Of a DNA stretch of 64,000 bases, positions 7,698 to 16,952 are shown in pieces. A model generated the notes under the pieces. That model made no database searches, had not been told where the DNA came from, and was given only the letters and a program-made list of their open reading frames with translations. A program made the translations under genes and the position numbers. Position 1 is the stretch's first letter. Each line of letters starts with the position of its first letter. Source of the stretch: Streptomyces vinaceus (GTDB lineage: Bacteria; Actinomycetota; Actinomycetes; Streptomycetales; Streptomycetaceae); the NCBI RefSeq assembly GCF_008704935.1, contig NZ_CP023692.1, forward strand, positions 4,268,001 to 4,332,000. The letters run 5' to 3'.

Positions 7698-8900
7698 CTA
7701 CCCCGCCTGGAGTGCCAGGGTCGGGGAGAGGCGGGCCGCTCTGACCGCCGGGTAGAGGCCGGCCAGGGTGCCTATCGCGAGGGTCGAGGCGAAGCCGCCC
7801 GTCACCGCCCAGAGGGGGACCACCCAGGGGAGGTCCCCCGCGTGGGCGTACGCCGCCGTGGCCGCCGCTCCGAGCGCGATGCCCGCCAGGCCGCCGAGGC
7901 CCGACAGGAGCAGGGACTCCGTCACGAACTGGATGCGGACCTGGCCCTTGGTCGCGCCCAGCGAACGGCGCAGGCCGATCTCGTGGCGGCGCTCCAGGAC
8001 CGAGATGATCATGGTGTTCGCCACCCCGACCCCGCCCACCAGCAGGGCGATCCCGCCCAAGCCGAGGAGGAGGGTGCTGAAGGCGCCTTCCGTGGCCGCC
8101 TTCGCCTGGAGCGCCGCCGACGGGTCCGACACCGACACCGTGCTCGGGGCCTGCGGATGGGCCGTCGGGGCGATCAGGCCCCGCACCTCCGCGACGCGGT
8201 CGTCCGCCGAGCGCTCGTAGATCGCCGTCGGGTGGCCGTCGAAACCCAGCAGCTGCTCCGCAGCCTCCCAGCCGACGAGTGCCGAGCGCTCGATCTCCGG
8301 GGCCAGCGGGATCGGGTCCAGGATGCCGATGACCGTGAAGTACCGGCCGCCGATGAACACCTGCTGCCCCGGCTCCGTGATGCCCAGCCGCTCCGCCGAG
8401 ACGTTGCCGAGCACCACCGACGGGTAGCGCCCGGTGGCCCCGTTCAGCCAGGTCCCCTTCTGCATCCGCGCGCGCAGCGTCTCCAGCAGGTCGTCCTTCG
8501 CCGCCTTCAGGCCGATGCCGCCCGTCTCCTCTTTGGGGATGTTCTCCGAGCGCCGTACGGACTGGGCGACATCGCCCGTCGTACCCACCGACTCGACCCC
8601 TTCCATCCGCGAGACCATGCCCGGGGCCTCCTTCGGCAGCTTGGTGTCCTGCCCCGAGAACATCGACTGGCCCGGCGTCACCACCAGCATGTTCGTACCC
8701 AGCTTGTCGAGCTCCCGCAGCAGCTTGGCCTGGCTGGACGAGGACACCCCGACCACCGCGATCATCGTCGCGATGCCGATCGCGATGCCGAGCGCGGACA
8801 GGAACACCCGCATCGGGCGCGAGCGCAGCCCCGCCGAGCCGACGTGCAGGACGTCGCGCGGACCCAGCCGGGCCGGGGTCAGCCTTCGCGAGGCCCTCAT
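7698..8900 (-). CDS. ABC transporter permease (MacB/FtsX type)
   Basis: 400 residues. The MacB periplasmic-core layout is clear: one membrane helix near the N-terminus (MRVFLSALGIAIGIATMIAV), a ~200-residue extracytoplasmic domain, then three C-terminal helices (ALLVGGVGVANTMIISVLER; SGLGGLAGIALGAAATAAYA; FASTLAIGTLAGLYPAVRAA). The EIGLRRSLGATKGQVRIQF loop is the FtsX coupling region. ATG 8900 overlaps the TGA of the ATPase gene (ATGA), so the start is set there. It is the last gene of a four-gene leftward operon with lipoprotein, adaptor and ATPase. Likely role: export or membrane extraction of a lipid, peptide or drug, driven by the divergent two-component system. Confidence 0.92.
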   Translation of the reverse strand: MRASRRLTPARLGPRDVLHVGSAGLRSRPMRVFLSALGIAIGIATMIAVVGVSSSSQAKLLRELDKLGTNMLVVTPGQSMFSGQDTKLPKEAPGMVSRMEGVESVGTTGDVAQSVRRSENIPKEETGGIGLKAAKDDLLETLRARMQKGTWLNGATGRYPSVVLGNVSAERLGITEPGQQVFIGGRYFTVIGILDPIPLAPEIERSALVGWEAAEQLLGFDGHPTAIYERSADDRVAEVRGLIAPTAHPQAPSTVSVSDPSAALQAKAATEGAFSTLLLGLGGIALLVGGVGVANTMIISVLERRHEIGLRRSLGATKGQVRIQFVTESLLLSGLGGLAGIALGAAATAAYAHAGDLPWVVPLWAVTGGFASTLAIGTLAGLYPAVRAARLSPTLALQAG

Positions 8901-9631
8901 GGCGCGCTCACCCCCGCCGTGTTCCACACGTCCGCGACGATCTCCCCGTCCCGGATCCGCACCTGCCGCGGCAGGCTGGCCGCGATCTCGTGGTCGTGGG
9001 TAATCACGGCGATGGTGGCCCCGTCCGCGTTCAGCTCGTGCAGCAGCTCCATCACCGACTGCCCCGACGCGGAGTCCAGGGCGCCCGTCGGCTCGTCGGC
9101 GAGCAGCAGGTCCGGTTCCCCGGCCACCGCCCGGGCGATCGCCACACGCTGCTTCTGCCCGCCGGACAGTTCGTGCGGCCGGTGCTCCATCCGGTCCCCG
9201 AGGCCCACCCGCTCCAGGGCCCGCGCCGCCCGGCGGCCGCGCTCGGCCCGGGACAGGCCCGAGTACAGCAGCCCCTCGGCGACGTTCGCCCGCGCGCTGA
9301 TGCCCGGTACGAGGTGGAACGACTGGAAGACGAACCCGACATGGCGCGAGCGCAGCGCCGACAGCGCGCGGTCGGACAGGGTCGCGATGTCGTGCCCGGC
9401 GATGGCGACCGCGCCGGCGCTCGGGCGGTCCAGGGTGCCGACGATGTGCAGCAGGGTGGACTTGCCGGAGCCGGACGGGCCGACGATGGCGAGGAGTTCG
9501 CCGGTCAGGACGGTGAGGTCCACCCCGCGCAGCGCCTTGACCCCGCCGGGGTACTCCTTGGTGACGCCCGCCAGCTCCACGACGGCGCGCGCGTGCCGGT
9601 GTTCTGCCGTACTCACGGTGGCCGTCGTCAT
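8897..9631 (-). CDS. ABC transporter ATP-binding protein (MacB/LolD type)
   Basis: 244 residues with all nucleotide-binding motifs: Walker A GPSGSGKST, signature LSGGQKQR, Walker B LLLADEPTGALD and switch His in ITHDHE. It partners the MacB-type permease 8900-7698; the ATG of the permease overlaps this stop, and this gene's own ATG (9631) overlaps the stop of the adaptor gene, a four-base ATGA in both cases. That points to tightly coupled, stoichiometric translation. The protein acts at the inner face of the membrane. Confidence 0.95.
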   Translation of the reverse strand: MTTATVSTAEHRHARAVVELAGVTKEYPGGVKALRGVDLTVLTGELLAIVGPSGSGKSTLLHIVGTLDRPSAGAVAIAGHDIATLSDRALSALRSRHVGFVFQSFHLVPGISARANVAEGLLYSGLSRAERGRRAARALERVGLGDRMEHRPHELSGGQKQRVAIARAVAGEPDLLLADEPTGALDSASGQSVMELLHELNADGATIAVITHDHEIAASLPRQVRIRDGEIVADVWNTAGVSAP

Positions 9632-10743
9632 GGCTTGGGGATCCCTACCTGCATGCCCTCCTTGAGGGCGTCCCCCTTGACCTCGACGCGGCCCTGGCCG
9701 AACATGCCGAGTTCGACGGGCACTTCGCGGACCGCGCCGTTCTCCACGACCTGTACGCCGAAGCCCCCGCCGGACAGCGCGAGGAGCGCGTTGACCGGTA
9801 CCGAGAGGACGCCCTTGCGGGTCTCGCCGGTGAGCCGGACCGATACCGGGGACTGGTCGGGGCCCTTGATCTCGGAGGCGTTGTCCAGGGACACGTTCAC
9901 CTCGACCTTCGGCTTCCCGCCACCGCCGCCACCGCCCCCGCCCCCACCGCCGGAGCCGCCGCCCGGGTCGTCCGGGTTCGCCGTACTGCCCACCGAGTCG
10001 ATCTTCCCGGTCGCCGTTCCGCCGCCCGGCAGGTTCACGGTCACCTTGTCGCCCGTCTTCGCCGCGCCCGCCTTGGCCACGTCCAGCTGGAAGCGGACCA
10101 TCCGCTCGGTTCCGGTCAGGGTCATCACGGGCTTGCCCGGCGCCGGCTCGTCGCCGACCGCCGTGTCGTTCTTCTGCACGCGCTGGGGCCCGGTCGCGAA
10201 GGCGATGTCCTCCTTGCCGACCTCGCCCGTCTCCGCCGCCTTGTGCGCCTTCTGCCAGCGCTTGACCGCCGTGGCCGTACCCGCCGTGAAGGTGCCGTCC
10301 TCCGGGTCGAGCCCGGTTCCGTACCCGAGGGCCTGGAGGTTCCGCTTGAGCTGCTTGACGTCCTCGCCCTTGTCCCCGGTCTTCATCTGCCGGTACACGG
10401 GCGTGCTGCCGTACATGAGCCGTACCGGCCTGCCGTTGACCTCGTACAGCCTCCCGTCCCGCTCGATCGCCGTGCCCGCGCCCGCGGCCCAGGTCAGCAC
10501 CCCGGGGCCGCCCGCGGCCAGCTTGCGCTCCTGCGCGTAGCCGAGCGTGCCCTCGACCGTGAGGCCGGAGCTGAGGTCGCCGCGGGAGACCGGGGCCGTC
10601 GCCTGCGGCAGCCCGTCCGCGCGCCGGTCCTTCGAACCGTCGGAGTCCGCCCGCGGCTGGGCGGCCGTCACCGCGTACCCGCCGCCCGAGACGGCGAGTA
10701 CGGCGGCCAGCGAGCCCAGCAGCCATTTGGCGCGCCGCCTCAC
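9628..10743 (-). CDS. Efflux adaptor (membrane-fusion-like) protein with peptidoglycan-binding domain
   Basis: 371 residues. A basic N-terminus and one membrane anchor (WLLGSLAAVLAVSGGGYAV) lead to a lipoyl/HlyD-like beta domain. A peptidoglycan-binding_1-like repeat (GDKGEDVKQLKRNLQALGYG) lies inserted at about residues 107-155. The remainder is a HlyD-type beta barrel ending LKEGMQVGI. A polyglycine run of about 12 (after GSGGGG) at ~residues 255-270 forms a flexible linker. GTG 10743 overlaps the stop of the lipoprotein gene (GTGA). In Gram-positive bacteria, such adaptors link a MacB-type transporter to the cell wall; that role is inferred from the family and the neighbours. Confidence 0.9.
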   Translation of the reverse strand: MRRRAKWLLGSLAAVLAVSGGGYAVTAAQPRADSDGSKDRRADGLPQATAPVSRGDLSSGLTVEGTLGYAQERKLAAGGPGVLTWAAGAGTAIERDGRLYEVNGRPVRLMYGSTPVYRQMKTGDKGEDVKQLKRNLQALGYGTGLDPEDGTFTAGTATAVKRWQKAHKAAETGEVGKEDIAFATGPQRVQKNDTAVGDEPAPGKPVMTLTGTERMVRFQLDVAKAGAAKTGDKVTVNLPGGGTATGKIDSVGSTANPDDPGGGSGGGGGGGGGGGGKPKVEVNVSLDNASEIKGPDQSPVSVRLTGETRKGVLSVPVNALLALSGGGFGVQVVENGAVREVPVELGMFGQGRVEVKGDALKEGMQVGIPKP

Positions 10744-11258
10744 GCGGCTTCGCACTTCTTCTGGGCGTCCTGGAAGGCCTGCTCCTGCCCCTCGGGGATC
10801 TTGGTGGCGCTCATCGCGCTGCCGTTGAACTCGGGGTCGGGGATGTTCACGCCGTTGTCCCGCATGCACTTGGCCCACTTCAGGGCCTTGTCCTTGTCCT
10901 CCTGCGAGACCTGGCCGCTCCCCGGGGCCTGGAGCCCGCACGCGTCGAAGGCCTTCTTCACCGCCTCCGGGTCCTCGCTGCCCGAGCCGAGCGTCATACC
11001 GCGCGGGTCCTGGCCGGGCTCCGGGTCGGGGGCGTCCAAGCCGTGCTCGCGCAGGCACTTGCGCGTCTTGAGCGCCTTGTCGGCGTCGGCGCCGCTCGCC
11101 TTCCCGTTGCCGCCGCTCGACGCGTTCGACGACGTGCCGTCCTTCTTCCCGTCCTTGCCGTCCTTGCCGTCCGAGCCGGCGCCGCCCGTGCAGGCGGTGA
11201 CGAAGAGGGTCAGGCCGGTGAGCGCCGCGGCCGTGGTCATGGTCAGGGATCGATTCAT
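10740..11258 (-). CDS. Lipoprotein, first gene of the efflux operon
   Basis: 172 residues with a lipoprotein signal peptide (MNRSLTMTTAAALTGLTLFV then TAC, with Cys as the lipidation site), followed by a Gly/Ser/Lys-rich linker. Two similar Cys-containing repeats follow: RKCLREHGLDAPDPEPGQ and AKCMRDNGVNIPDPEFN. This duplicated Cys-(L/M)-R-(E/D)-(H/N)-G...PDP pattern recurs in Streptomyces lipoproteins beside MacB-like operons, but has no known function to me. Coupled to the adaptor by a 4-base overlap; the promoter must lie in the 90-base gap shared with the divergent response regulator gene. Confidence 0.85.
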   Translation of the reverse strand: MNRSLTMTTAAALTGLTLFVTACTGGAGSDGKDGKDGKKDGTSSNASSGGNGKASGADADKALKTRKCLREHGLDAPDPEPGQDPRGMTLGSGSEDPEAVKKAFDACGLQAPGSGQVSQEDKDKALKWAKCMRDNGVNIPDPEFNGSAMSATKIPEGQEQAFQDAQKKCEAA

Positions 11259-11348
11259 GCGCCAGACCCTGCACCCGGAGCGGGTTTCGCTTCTCTCTCC
11301 GATCTTGCTTATGACGAGGAAATACGGGATTCCGGTAAAGAGGGCGGC

Positions 11349-12082
<734 letters not shown>

Positions 12083-12086
<4 letters not shown>

Positions 12087-13339
12087 GAGCAGTGCTCCAT
12101 TCCGAGCGCGCCCGTCTCACCGCGCTCTACGGCTCCCTGCTCGTCCTCGCCGGCGGCGGCCTGATCGCCCTGATCAACGTCCTGCTGCGGGGCGGCCTCT
12201 ACACCCGCATCAGCGGAGCCGTCACCACCGCCGTCCCCGGTACCGCCTTCGAGCGCGCCGCCGTCGAGGGCCAACCGCTCAAGGCGGTCCCCGCCCAGCG
12301 GCTCCCGCCCGGCGCCGCCACGCCCACCCGGGAGCAGCTCCAGACCTGGGCCGCCACCCGCAACCTCTCCACCGCCGTCGAGAGCGCCACCCTCCACGAA
12401 CTGCTGGTCGTCTCGCTCATCGCCCTCGCCGTGTTCGCCGTACCGTCGATCTGGCTGGCCTGGTGGATGGCGGGCCGCGTACTGCGACCGGTCGGTGTCA
12501 TCACCGAGACGGCCCGCCGCCTTTCGGGGGAGAACCTGCACGAGCGGATCGGCCTCAAGGCCCCGCCCGGTGAACTCAAGCGGCTGGCCGACACCTTCGA
12601 CGGGATGCTCGACCGGATGGAGAGCCTGGTCGGCGCGCAGCGCCGGTTCGCCGCCAACGCCGCCCACGAGCTGCGCACCCCGCTGGCCGTGCAGCGGGCG
12701 GCCGCCGAGATCGGTCTGGCCGGGGACCCGCCGCCGGAGAAGGTGGCCCGGATCCGGTCCAAGCTGATCGGCGTCGCCGACTCCAGCGAGCACCTCGTCG
12801 AATCGCTGCTGCTGCTCGCGGTGTCGGAGGAGGGCCTGGAGTCCACTGCCCCGGTGGACCTCGCCGCCCTCACCGAGGCGGAGCTGGCGGAGGTGGACCC
12901 GGCCGGCGGGGGAGTCGCGGGGGGCGGCCCGGCCGTCGTACGGAGCCTTGAGCCGCTGAGCGTGGTCGGCGACCGGGCCCTGCTGGGCCATCTGGTGCGG
13001 AACCTGCTGGCCAACGCCGTACGGCACAACCGGCCGGACGGCCGGATCAGTGTGAAGACCTCCGCCGACGGGGTGCTGACGGTGTCCAACACCGGGCCGG
13101 TGATCGACCCCGCCGACGTACCGCGGCTGCTGGAGCCGTTCCGGCGGCGCGCCGAACGGCAGCACACGGCGGGGGAGGGCGCCGGGCTGGGGCTCTCGAT
13201 CGTCGCCTCGATCGCGCGGGCGCACGGGGCGAGGCTCGTGGTGCGGGCCAATCGGGGGCCGGGCGGCGGTCTGACGGTCCGAGTGCGCTTTCCGGGCACA
13301 CCTGCGCCGCACCGGGCGGCGTCGCCTCAGCAATCCTGA
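12083..13339 (+). CDS. Sensor histidine kinase
   Basis: 418 residues. Two transmembrane segments at about 12-35 and 105-130 bracket a ~70-residue extracytoplasmic sensor loop. A HAMP linker (RVLRPVGVITETARRLSGEN) follows, then the phospho-acceptor His195 in AANAAHELRTPLA. The ATPase domain has the N box (RNLLANAVRHN) and G2 box (GEGAGLGLSIV). The ligand is unknown; an envelope or antibiotic cue is plausible given the MacB-type pump next door. Confidence 0.94.
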
Positions 13340-13364
13340 TGATCGGATGTGTAACGTCGGTCAC

Positions 13365-14363
13365 ATGAGCAAGCATCCCCGCGCCGGCTCCCGCAGTCCC
13401 CTCTCGTTCCGTACGCTCCGCGGCCTCCGTTCGCCGCGGCGCGTGGCGCTCGCCGCCGCCGTTGGCCTGCTGGCCTTCGGTGCCGGGTGGGTGTACACGG
13501 TCCAGTACGACGACCCCGGCGTCACCGCCCAGGCCCGGTCCGGGGACCGCCCGGGGGACGCGCCCCGTAAGCCCTCCCCGGGCGGCACCGCCGATGCCGC
13601 CACCTCCGACTCGGCCCCCGCCGGCGCGGCCGGCCACGCCACCCGAGGCGCCCGCGGGGCGCCGGGCGCACCAGGCGCGCCGGCCGCCCCCGCGACCTCG
13701 GGAGCACCCGGAGCACCCGGAGCACCCGGAGCCCCAGGGGCGCCCGGCGCCCCCGCCACCGCCGATCCCGACGACGGCCTGCCCGAGCTCAGCGAGGACA
13801 CCCGGGCCCTGATCCCGGCCGATGCCCGCCAGCTCCTCCTCGTCTCCGGCCGGACGAGGGACTCCGCGGAGTCCACGGCGACCCTCTACAGCCGGCCGGC
13901 GGCCGGCGCCGACTGGGTCCGCGCCTCCGAGAGCTGGCCCGCGCACAACGGCGCCAGCGGCTGGAACTCGGGTGTGCGCGAGGACGGGGACCTCACCACC
14001 CCCGTCGGCGTGTTCACCCTGTCCGACGCCGGAGGTCTGCTGCCGAAGCCGCCGGGCACGAAGTTCCCGTACGACCAGAACCGGCTCTTCGTCCCCACCG
14101 GCCGGGGCGTGAACGGGGAGTCCCTCGCGGGGGCCTTCGAGTACGTCATCGCGATCGACTACAACCGCCGCAAGGGGCACTCCCCGCTGGACCTGGTCAA
14201 GCCGGAGGGTGAGGACAAGGGCGGCGGCATCTGGCTCCACGTCGACCACAACGGCCCCTCGCAGGGCTGCATCGGCATCTCGAAGGAGGCCATGAAGAAG
14301 CTCCTGACCACCCTGGACCCGGCGGCGAAGCCGGTCGTCGTGATGGGCCCGGCGGGCTTCTGA
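13365..14363 (+). CDS. Secreted L,D-transpeptidase-like (YkuD) protein with collagen-like linker
   Basis: 332 residues. The N-terminal anchor or signal is VALAAAVGLLAFGAGWVYTV. Residues ~55-130 are a low-complexity Pro/Ala/Gly linker with G-A-P triplets, encoded by GGAGCACCC tandem units at 13701-13755. The catalytic domain (~140-332) ends in IWLHVDHNGPSQGCIGIS, the His...S-x-G-C motif of YkuD enzymes that cross-link peptidoglycan or attach proteins to it. ATG 13365 was chosen; ATG 13347 is in frame but gives a 6-residue extension without a better ribosome site. It converges with the next gene, leaving 3 bases between the two. Confidence 0.85.
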   Translation: MSKHPRAGSRSPLSFRTLRGLRSPRRVALAAAVGLLAFGAGWVYTVQYDDPGVTAQARSGDRPGDAPRKPSPGGTADAATSDSAPAGAAGHATRGARGAPGAPGAPAAPATSGAPGAPGAPGAPGAPGAPATADPDDGLPELSEDTRALIPADARQLLLVSGRTRDSAESTATLYSRPAAGADWVRASESWPAHNGASGWNSGVREDGDLTTPVGVFTLSDAGGLLPKPPGTKFPYDQNRLFVPTGRGVNGESLAGAFEYVIAIDYNRRKGHSPLDLVKPEGEDKGGGIWLHVDHNGPSQGCIGISKEAMKKLLTTLDPAAKPVVVMGPAGF

Positions 14364-14366
14364 CGG

Positions 14367-15017
14367 TCAGGCCGCCCGGTCGGCGGCCGGCAGCAGGACG
14401 GGAGCGGCGGCCACCCGCCGCTCCCGCAGCAGCAGCCCGATGTACGCCAGGTCGAAGACGCTGCACAGCACCCCGAGCCCGAGGATGAACGGCGAGTCCT
14501 CGATCACCCCGAAGAGCAGGGTCGGGGCGAGCGTCCCGAGCCACTTGGCGACGGCGATGACGAGGGACTGCCCGCGCGGCCCGCGCCGGTCGGCGTACAG
14601 GGCGATGAACAGCCCCGACATCAGCAGGTTCTGCAGGAACGCCGCGTACCGGGTCGCGTCGTGCGTCCCGAAGTGTGCGAGGAAGAGCCACTGCACGGCG
14701 AAGCCGCTGCCGAACACGAGCACGCTCCACGCCGCGAAGAGGGGCCGCGTCACGAACTCGGGCAGCTCGGCGCGCCCGAAGCGCAGGTAGGTCCAGATGA
14801 TGACGACGTCGGCGAGGGCCCACACCACGTTGACCACGCCCTGGGCGGACACCCCGGAGCGGACCTCGCCCACGGCGTAGGTCGCCTCCCACGCGAAGTT
14901 CAGCGCGAGCGCGGCCACCGGCATCGCGTACGTCCGGTCCCGCAGCCCGACCCGGATCGCCTCGACGTACACGACGGTCCACGCCACTCCGCTGACCAGC
15001 GTCAGAAACAGATCCAC
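14367..15017 (-). CDS. Seven-helix membrane protein resembling Pyr4/PaxB-type terpene cyclases
   Basis: 216 residues, nearly all hydrophobic, with about seven helices. Two acidic residues sit inside helices: Glu in ALNFAWEATYAVG (helix 2) and Asp in VLCSVFDLAYIGLLL (last helix). Fungal Pyr4/PaxB and bacterial membrane terpene cyclases have the same size, helix number and two essential acidic residues at equivalent places. That relationship is inferred from pattern only; no prenyltransferase lies nearby, so many such actinobacterial proteins are simply annotated as membrane proteins. GTG 15017 has AGGGTG 7 bases upstream; a longer start at 15053 is possible. Confidence 0.7.
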   Translation of the reverse strand: MDLFLTLVSGVAWTVVYVEAIRVGLRDRTYAMPVAALALNFAWEATYAVGEVRSGVSAQGVVNVVWALADVVIIWTYLRFGRAELPEFVTRPLFAAWSVLVFGSGFAVQWLFLAHFGTHDATRYAAFLQNLLMSGLFIALYADRRGPRGQSLVIAVAKWLGTLAPTLLFGVIEDSPFILGLGVLCSVFDLAYIGLLLRERRVAAAPVLLPAADRAA

Positions 15018-15088
15018 GCCCGGCACCCTAGCGGGCGCCCGTACGGACGACACCCCCCTCGGCCCTCCTGACTTGCTTGACCCCGACG

Positions 15089-15481
15089 TCAGATCCTGAC
15101 GACCCGGACCCGGCTTCCGCAGAGCGCGGACAGGTCTTCGGGATCCGAGGTCAGCAGGGTGACGGGACCCGGCTGCTCCAGGGCGGTGGCCGCCACGATG
15201 GCATCCAGCGCGTACTTGTGCCCGTGCAGCCCGGCAGCGGCGAGCAGCTTGCTCGCATGCCGGGCGATCGCCTCACTCGGTGGGATCATGTTGACCCGGG
15301 AGACGGCGTAGTCGAACCGGGACTGCTTCACCCGGGGATCACGCGCCTCGACGAGGGTGACCGAGCTGATCGACACCCGGATGTCCTCGCATTCGCAGGC
15401 GGTCAGCCATTCGAGGAGACCTTGGTCTTGGCGTACGAGACGGGAGAGGCCCTCGCAGTCGAGGATCAGCGTCCCGCTCAC
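15089..15481 (-). CDS. PIN-domain RNase toxin (VapC-like)
   Basis: 130 residues, the standard PIN length. The acidic active-site set is present: Asp8 (LILDCEG), Glu45 (TLVEARD), Asp93 (ALDAIVA) and Asp113 (LTSDPED), which bind Mg2+ in VapC ribonucleases. The upstream gene overlaps it by 4 bases (ATGA) and encodes a small protein with a C-terminal tail suitable for blocking the active site. Together they form a type II toxin-antitoxin pair. The RNA target is unknown. Confidence 0.88.
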   Translation of the reverse strand: MSGTLILDCEGLSRLVRQDQGLLEWLTACECEDIRVSISSVTLVEARDPRVKQSRFDYAVSRVNMIPPSEAIARHASKLLAAAGLHGHKYALDAIVAATALEQPGPVTLLTSDPEDLSALCGSRVRVVRI

Positions 15482-15750
15482 GCGGCGTCTGACGAGGCTG
15501 CCGTCTCGCCGCGCAGGATCGCCCGCTTCGCCTCGACGGCCGCCGGGTCGGCGGGCCCGTTCACCGACTCGGAGTCCTCGATCAGCTCGCGGAGCCGGTC
15601 GCGTTCCAGCTGCCGCTGAATGAGCCCTTCGATGAACGCGGACATGCCGCGCTTGCCGGTGCGTGCCTTGAGTGCCGCGATGGTGCCCTCGTGGAGGGAG
15701 ACGGACACGGGGCGCGTCGGGCCTTCGCCGGGCGGGGGAGTGTCGACCAT
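15478..15750 (-). CDS. Antitoxin of the VapC-like pair
   Basis: 90 residues. The N-terminal half has a ribbon-helix-helix look (RPVSVSLHEGTIAALKARTG then SAFIEGLIQRQLERDRL). The C-terminal tail (AAVEAKRAILRGETAAS) is the kind that threads into the toxin. The translational overlap with vapC supports the pair. The promoter is expected in the gap to 15840; autoregulation is usual for such pairs but no operator was resolved. Confidence 0.8.
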   Translation of the reverse strand: MVDTPPPGEGPTRPVSVSLHEGTIAALKARTGKRGMSAFIEGLIQRQLERDRLRELIEDSESVNGPADPAAVEAKRAILRGETAASSDAA

Positions 15751-15839
15751 GGCGTCATCGTAACAAAGTGAATGTTATTCGGCTCGTGCTTCCTCTTCGG
15801 GTTCGATCGCCCGCTCCCCGCTTCCCGCCCACCCCTTGC

Positions 15840-15854
15840 CTGACGGACCGTCAG
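15840..15854. promoter_or_regulatory. Palindromic operator, site 1 (CTGACGGACCGTCAG)
   Basis: Perfect 15-bp palindrome with a central A, 78 bases before the LLM gene at 15932. The same pattern, or a near variant, recurs upstream of three other genes at 17829, 37350 and 38751. The shape suits a TetR-type dimer. No regulator of that group is adjacent in this window. Confidence 0.75.
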
Positions 15855-15931
15855 CTACGACGATGGCCCCCGGCGCCGGCGGGTCCCCGTGCCGGGGCCG
15901 CGGCGGACGTGGTCGACGAAGCGGAGGCGGC

Positions 15932-16879
15932 ATGGCGCGCGTGTTTGCGGAAGGCCGGCTGGTCTACGGGATGCAGCTCCCGATCCAGTCGCAGAGCACC
16001 ATCTACGCCGAACCCTGGGAGGCCTCGGCGAGCGCCGCCGACCTCGCCGAGGTGGCGCGGGCCGCCGACCGGGCGGGCTTCGGGTACCTCGCCACCTGTG
16101 ACCACGTCGCCATCCCGCGCCGCCTCGCCGGCCCCATGAGCACCGTCTGGTACGACCCGGTGGCCACCCTCTCCTTCCTCGCCGGAATCACCGAGCGCGT
16201 ACGGCTGCTCAGCCACGTCGCGATCCTCGGCCTGCGCCACCCCCTCCTCAGCGCCAAGCAGTACGCCACCCTCGACCACCTCTCCGGCGGCCGGCTCATC
16301 CTCGGCGTCGGCGCGGGCCACGTGCAGGAGGAGTTCGAGGTCCTCGGCGTCGACTTCGCCCGTCGCGGGGCCGTGCTCGACGAGACCCTGGACGCGCTGC
16401 GCGCCGCCCTCGGGCCCGAGGAGTACCCGCGCTTCGAGGGCGAGCTGTTCTCCTTCAAGGACCTCGGCCAGCTGCCCCGCCCCGCCCAGGCCCGCATCCC
16501 CGTCTGGGTGGGCGGCTCCTCGCCCGCCGCCGTCCGGCGGGCCGCCGTGCGCGGCGACGGCTGGCTCCCGCAGGGCGACCCGCGCGACGAGCTGCCCGCG
16601 CGGATCGCCCGGATCAAGGAGCTCCGCGCGGCGGCCGGGGTCGAGGGTCCCATCGAGTTCGGCGCGATCACCGAGGCGCTGTACGTCGGAGAGCCCGGCT
16701 GGGACACCGGCCGGCGCACCCTCACCGGCAAGGCGGAGGCGCTCGCCGAGTCGCTGCGCGCGTACAAGGCCCTCGGCGTGGACCAGATCCAGGTCCGCTT
16801 CCGCAGTCGCGACCGGGCCGAACTGACCGACCAGATCACCGCGTTCGGGGCCGAGGTCGGCCCCCTCCTCAACGACTGA
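15932..16879 (+). CDS. LLM class flavin/F420-dependent oxidoreductase
   Basis: 315 residues with the luciferase-like TIM barrel: YGMQLPIQSQSTIYAEPWEA, then DHVAIPR, VATLSFLAGITERVRL, ATLDHLSGGRLILGVGAGH and the WVGGSSPAAVRRAAVRGDGW phosphate-binding region. The TIGR03619-like F420 subgroup is plausible but the cofactor is not proven. ATG 15932 has GGAGG 5 bases upstream. It is first in a rightward cluster with an SDR and a second LLM gene, behind a palindromic operator. The substrate is unknown. Confidence 0.88.
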   Translation: MARVFAEGRLVYGMQLPIQSQSTIYAEPWEASASAADLAEVARAADRAGFGYLATCDHVAIPRRLAGPMSTVWYDPVATLSFLAGITERVRLLSHVAILGLRHPLLSAKQYATLDHLSGGRLILGVGAGHVQEEFEVLGVDFARRGAVLDETLDALRAALGPEEYPRFEGELFSFKDLGQLPRPAQARIPVWVGGSSPAAVRRAAVRGDGWLPQGDPRDELPARIARIKELRAAAGVEGPIEFGAITEALYVGEPGWDTGRRTLTGKAEALAESLRAYKALGVDQIQVRFRSRDRAELTDQITAFGAEVGPLLND

Positions 16880-16920
16880 ACACCTCGGCGACTGAACACC
16901 TCGGCGACTGAACACCTCGA
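16873..16920 (+). repeat. 16-bp tandem repeat, three copies
   Basis: CGACTGAACACCTCGG occurs three times head to tail (the last with one change), starting inside the stop region of the LLM gene. The repeated GACTGAACACC units put a TGA in every copy. A fourth, degraded unit follows (CGACCGATCGACTC). Probably slippage-derived. Confidence 0.9.
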
Positions 16921-16952
16921 CGACCGATCGACTCAACGACTGGAGTACGGGC

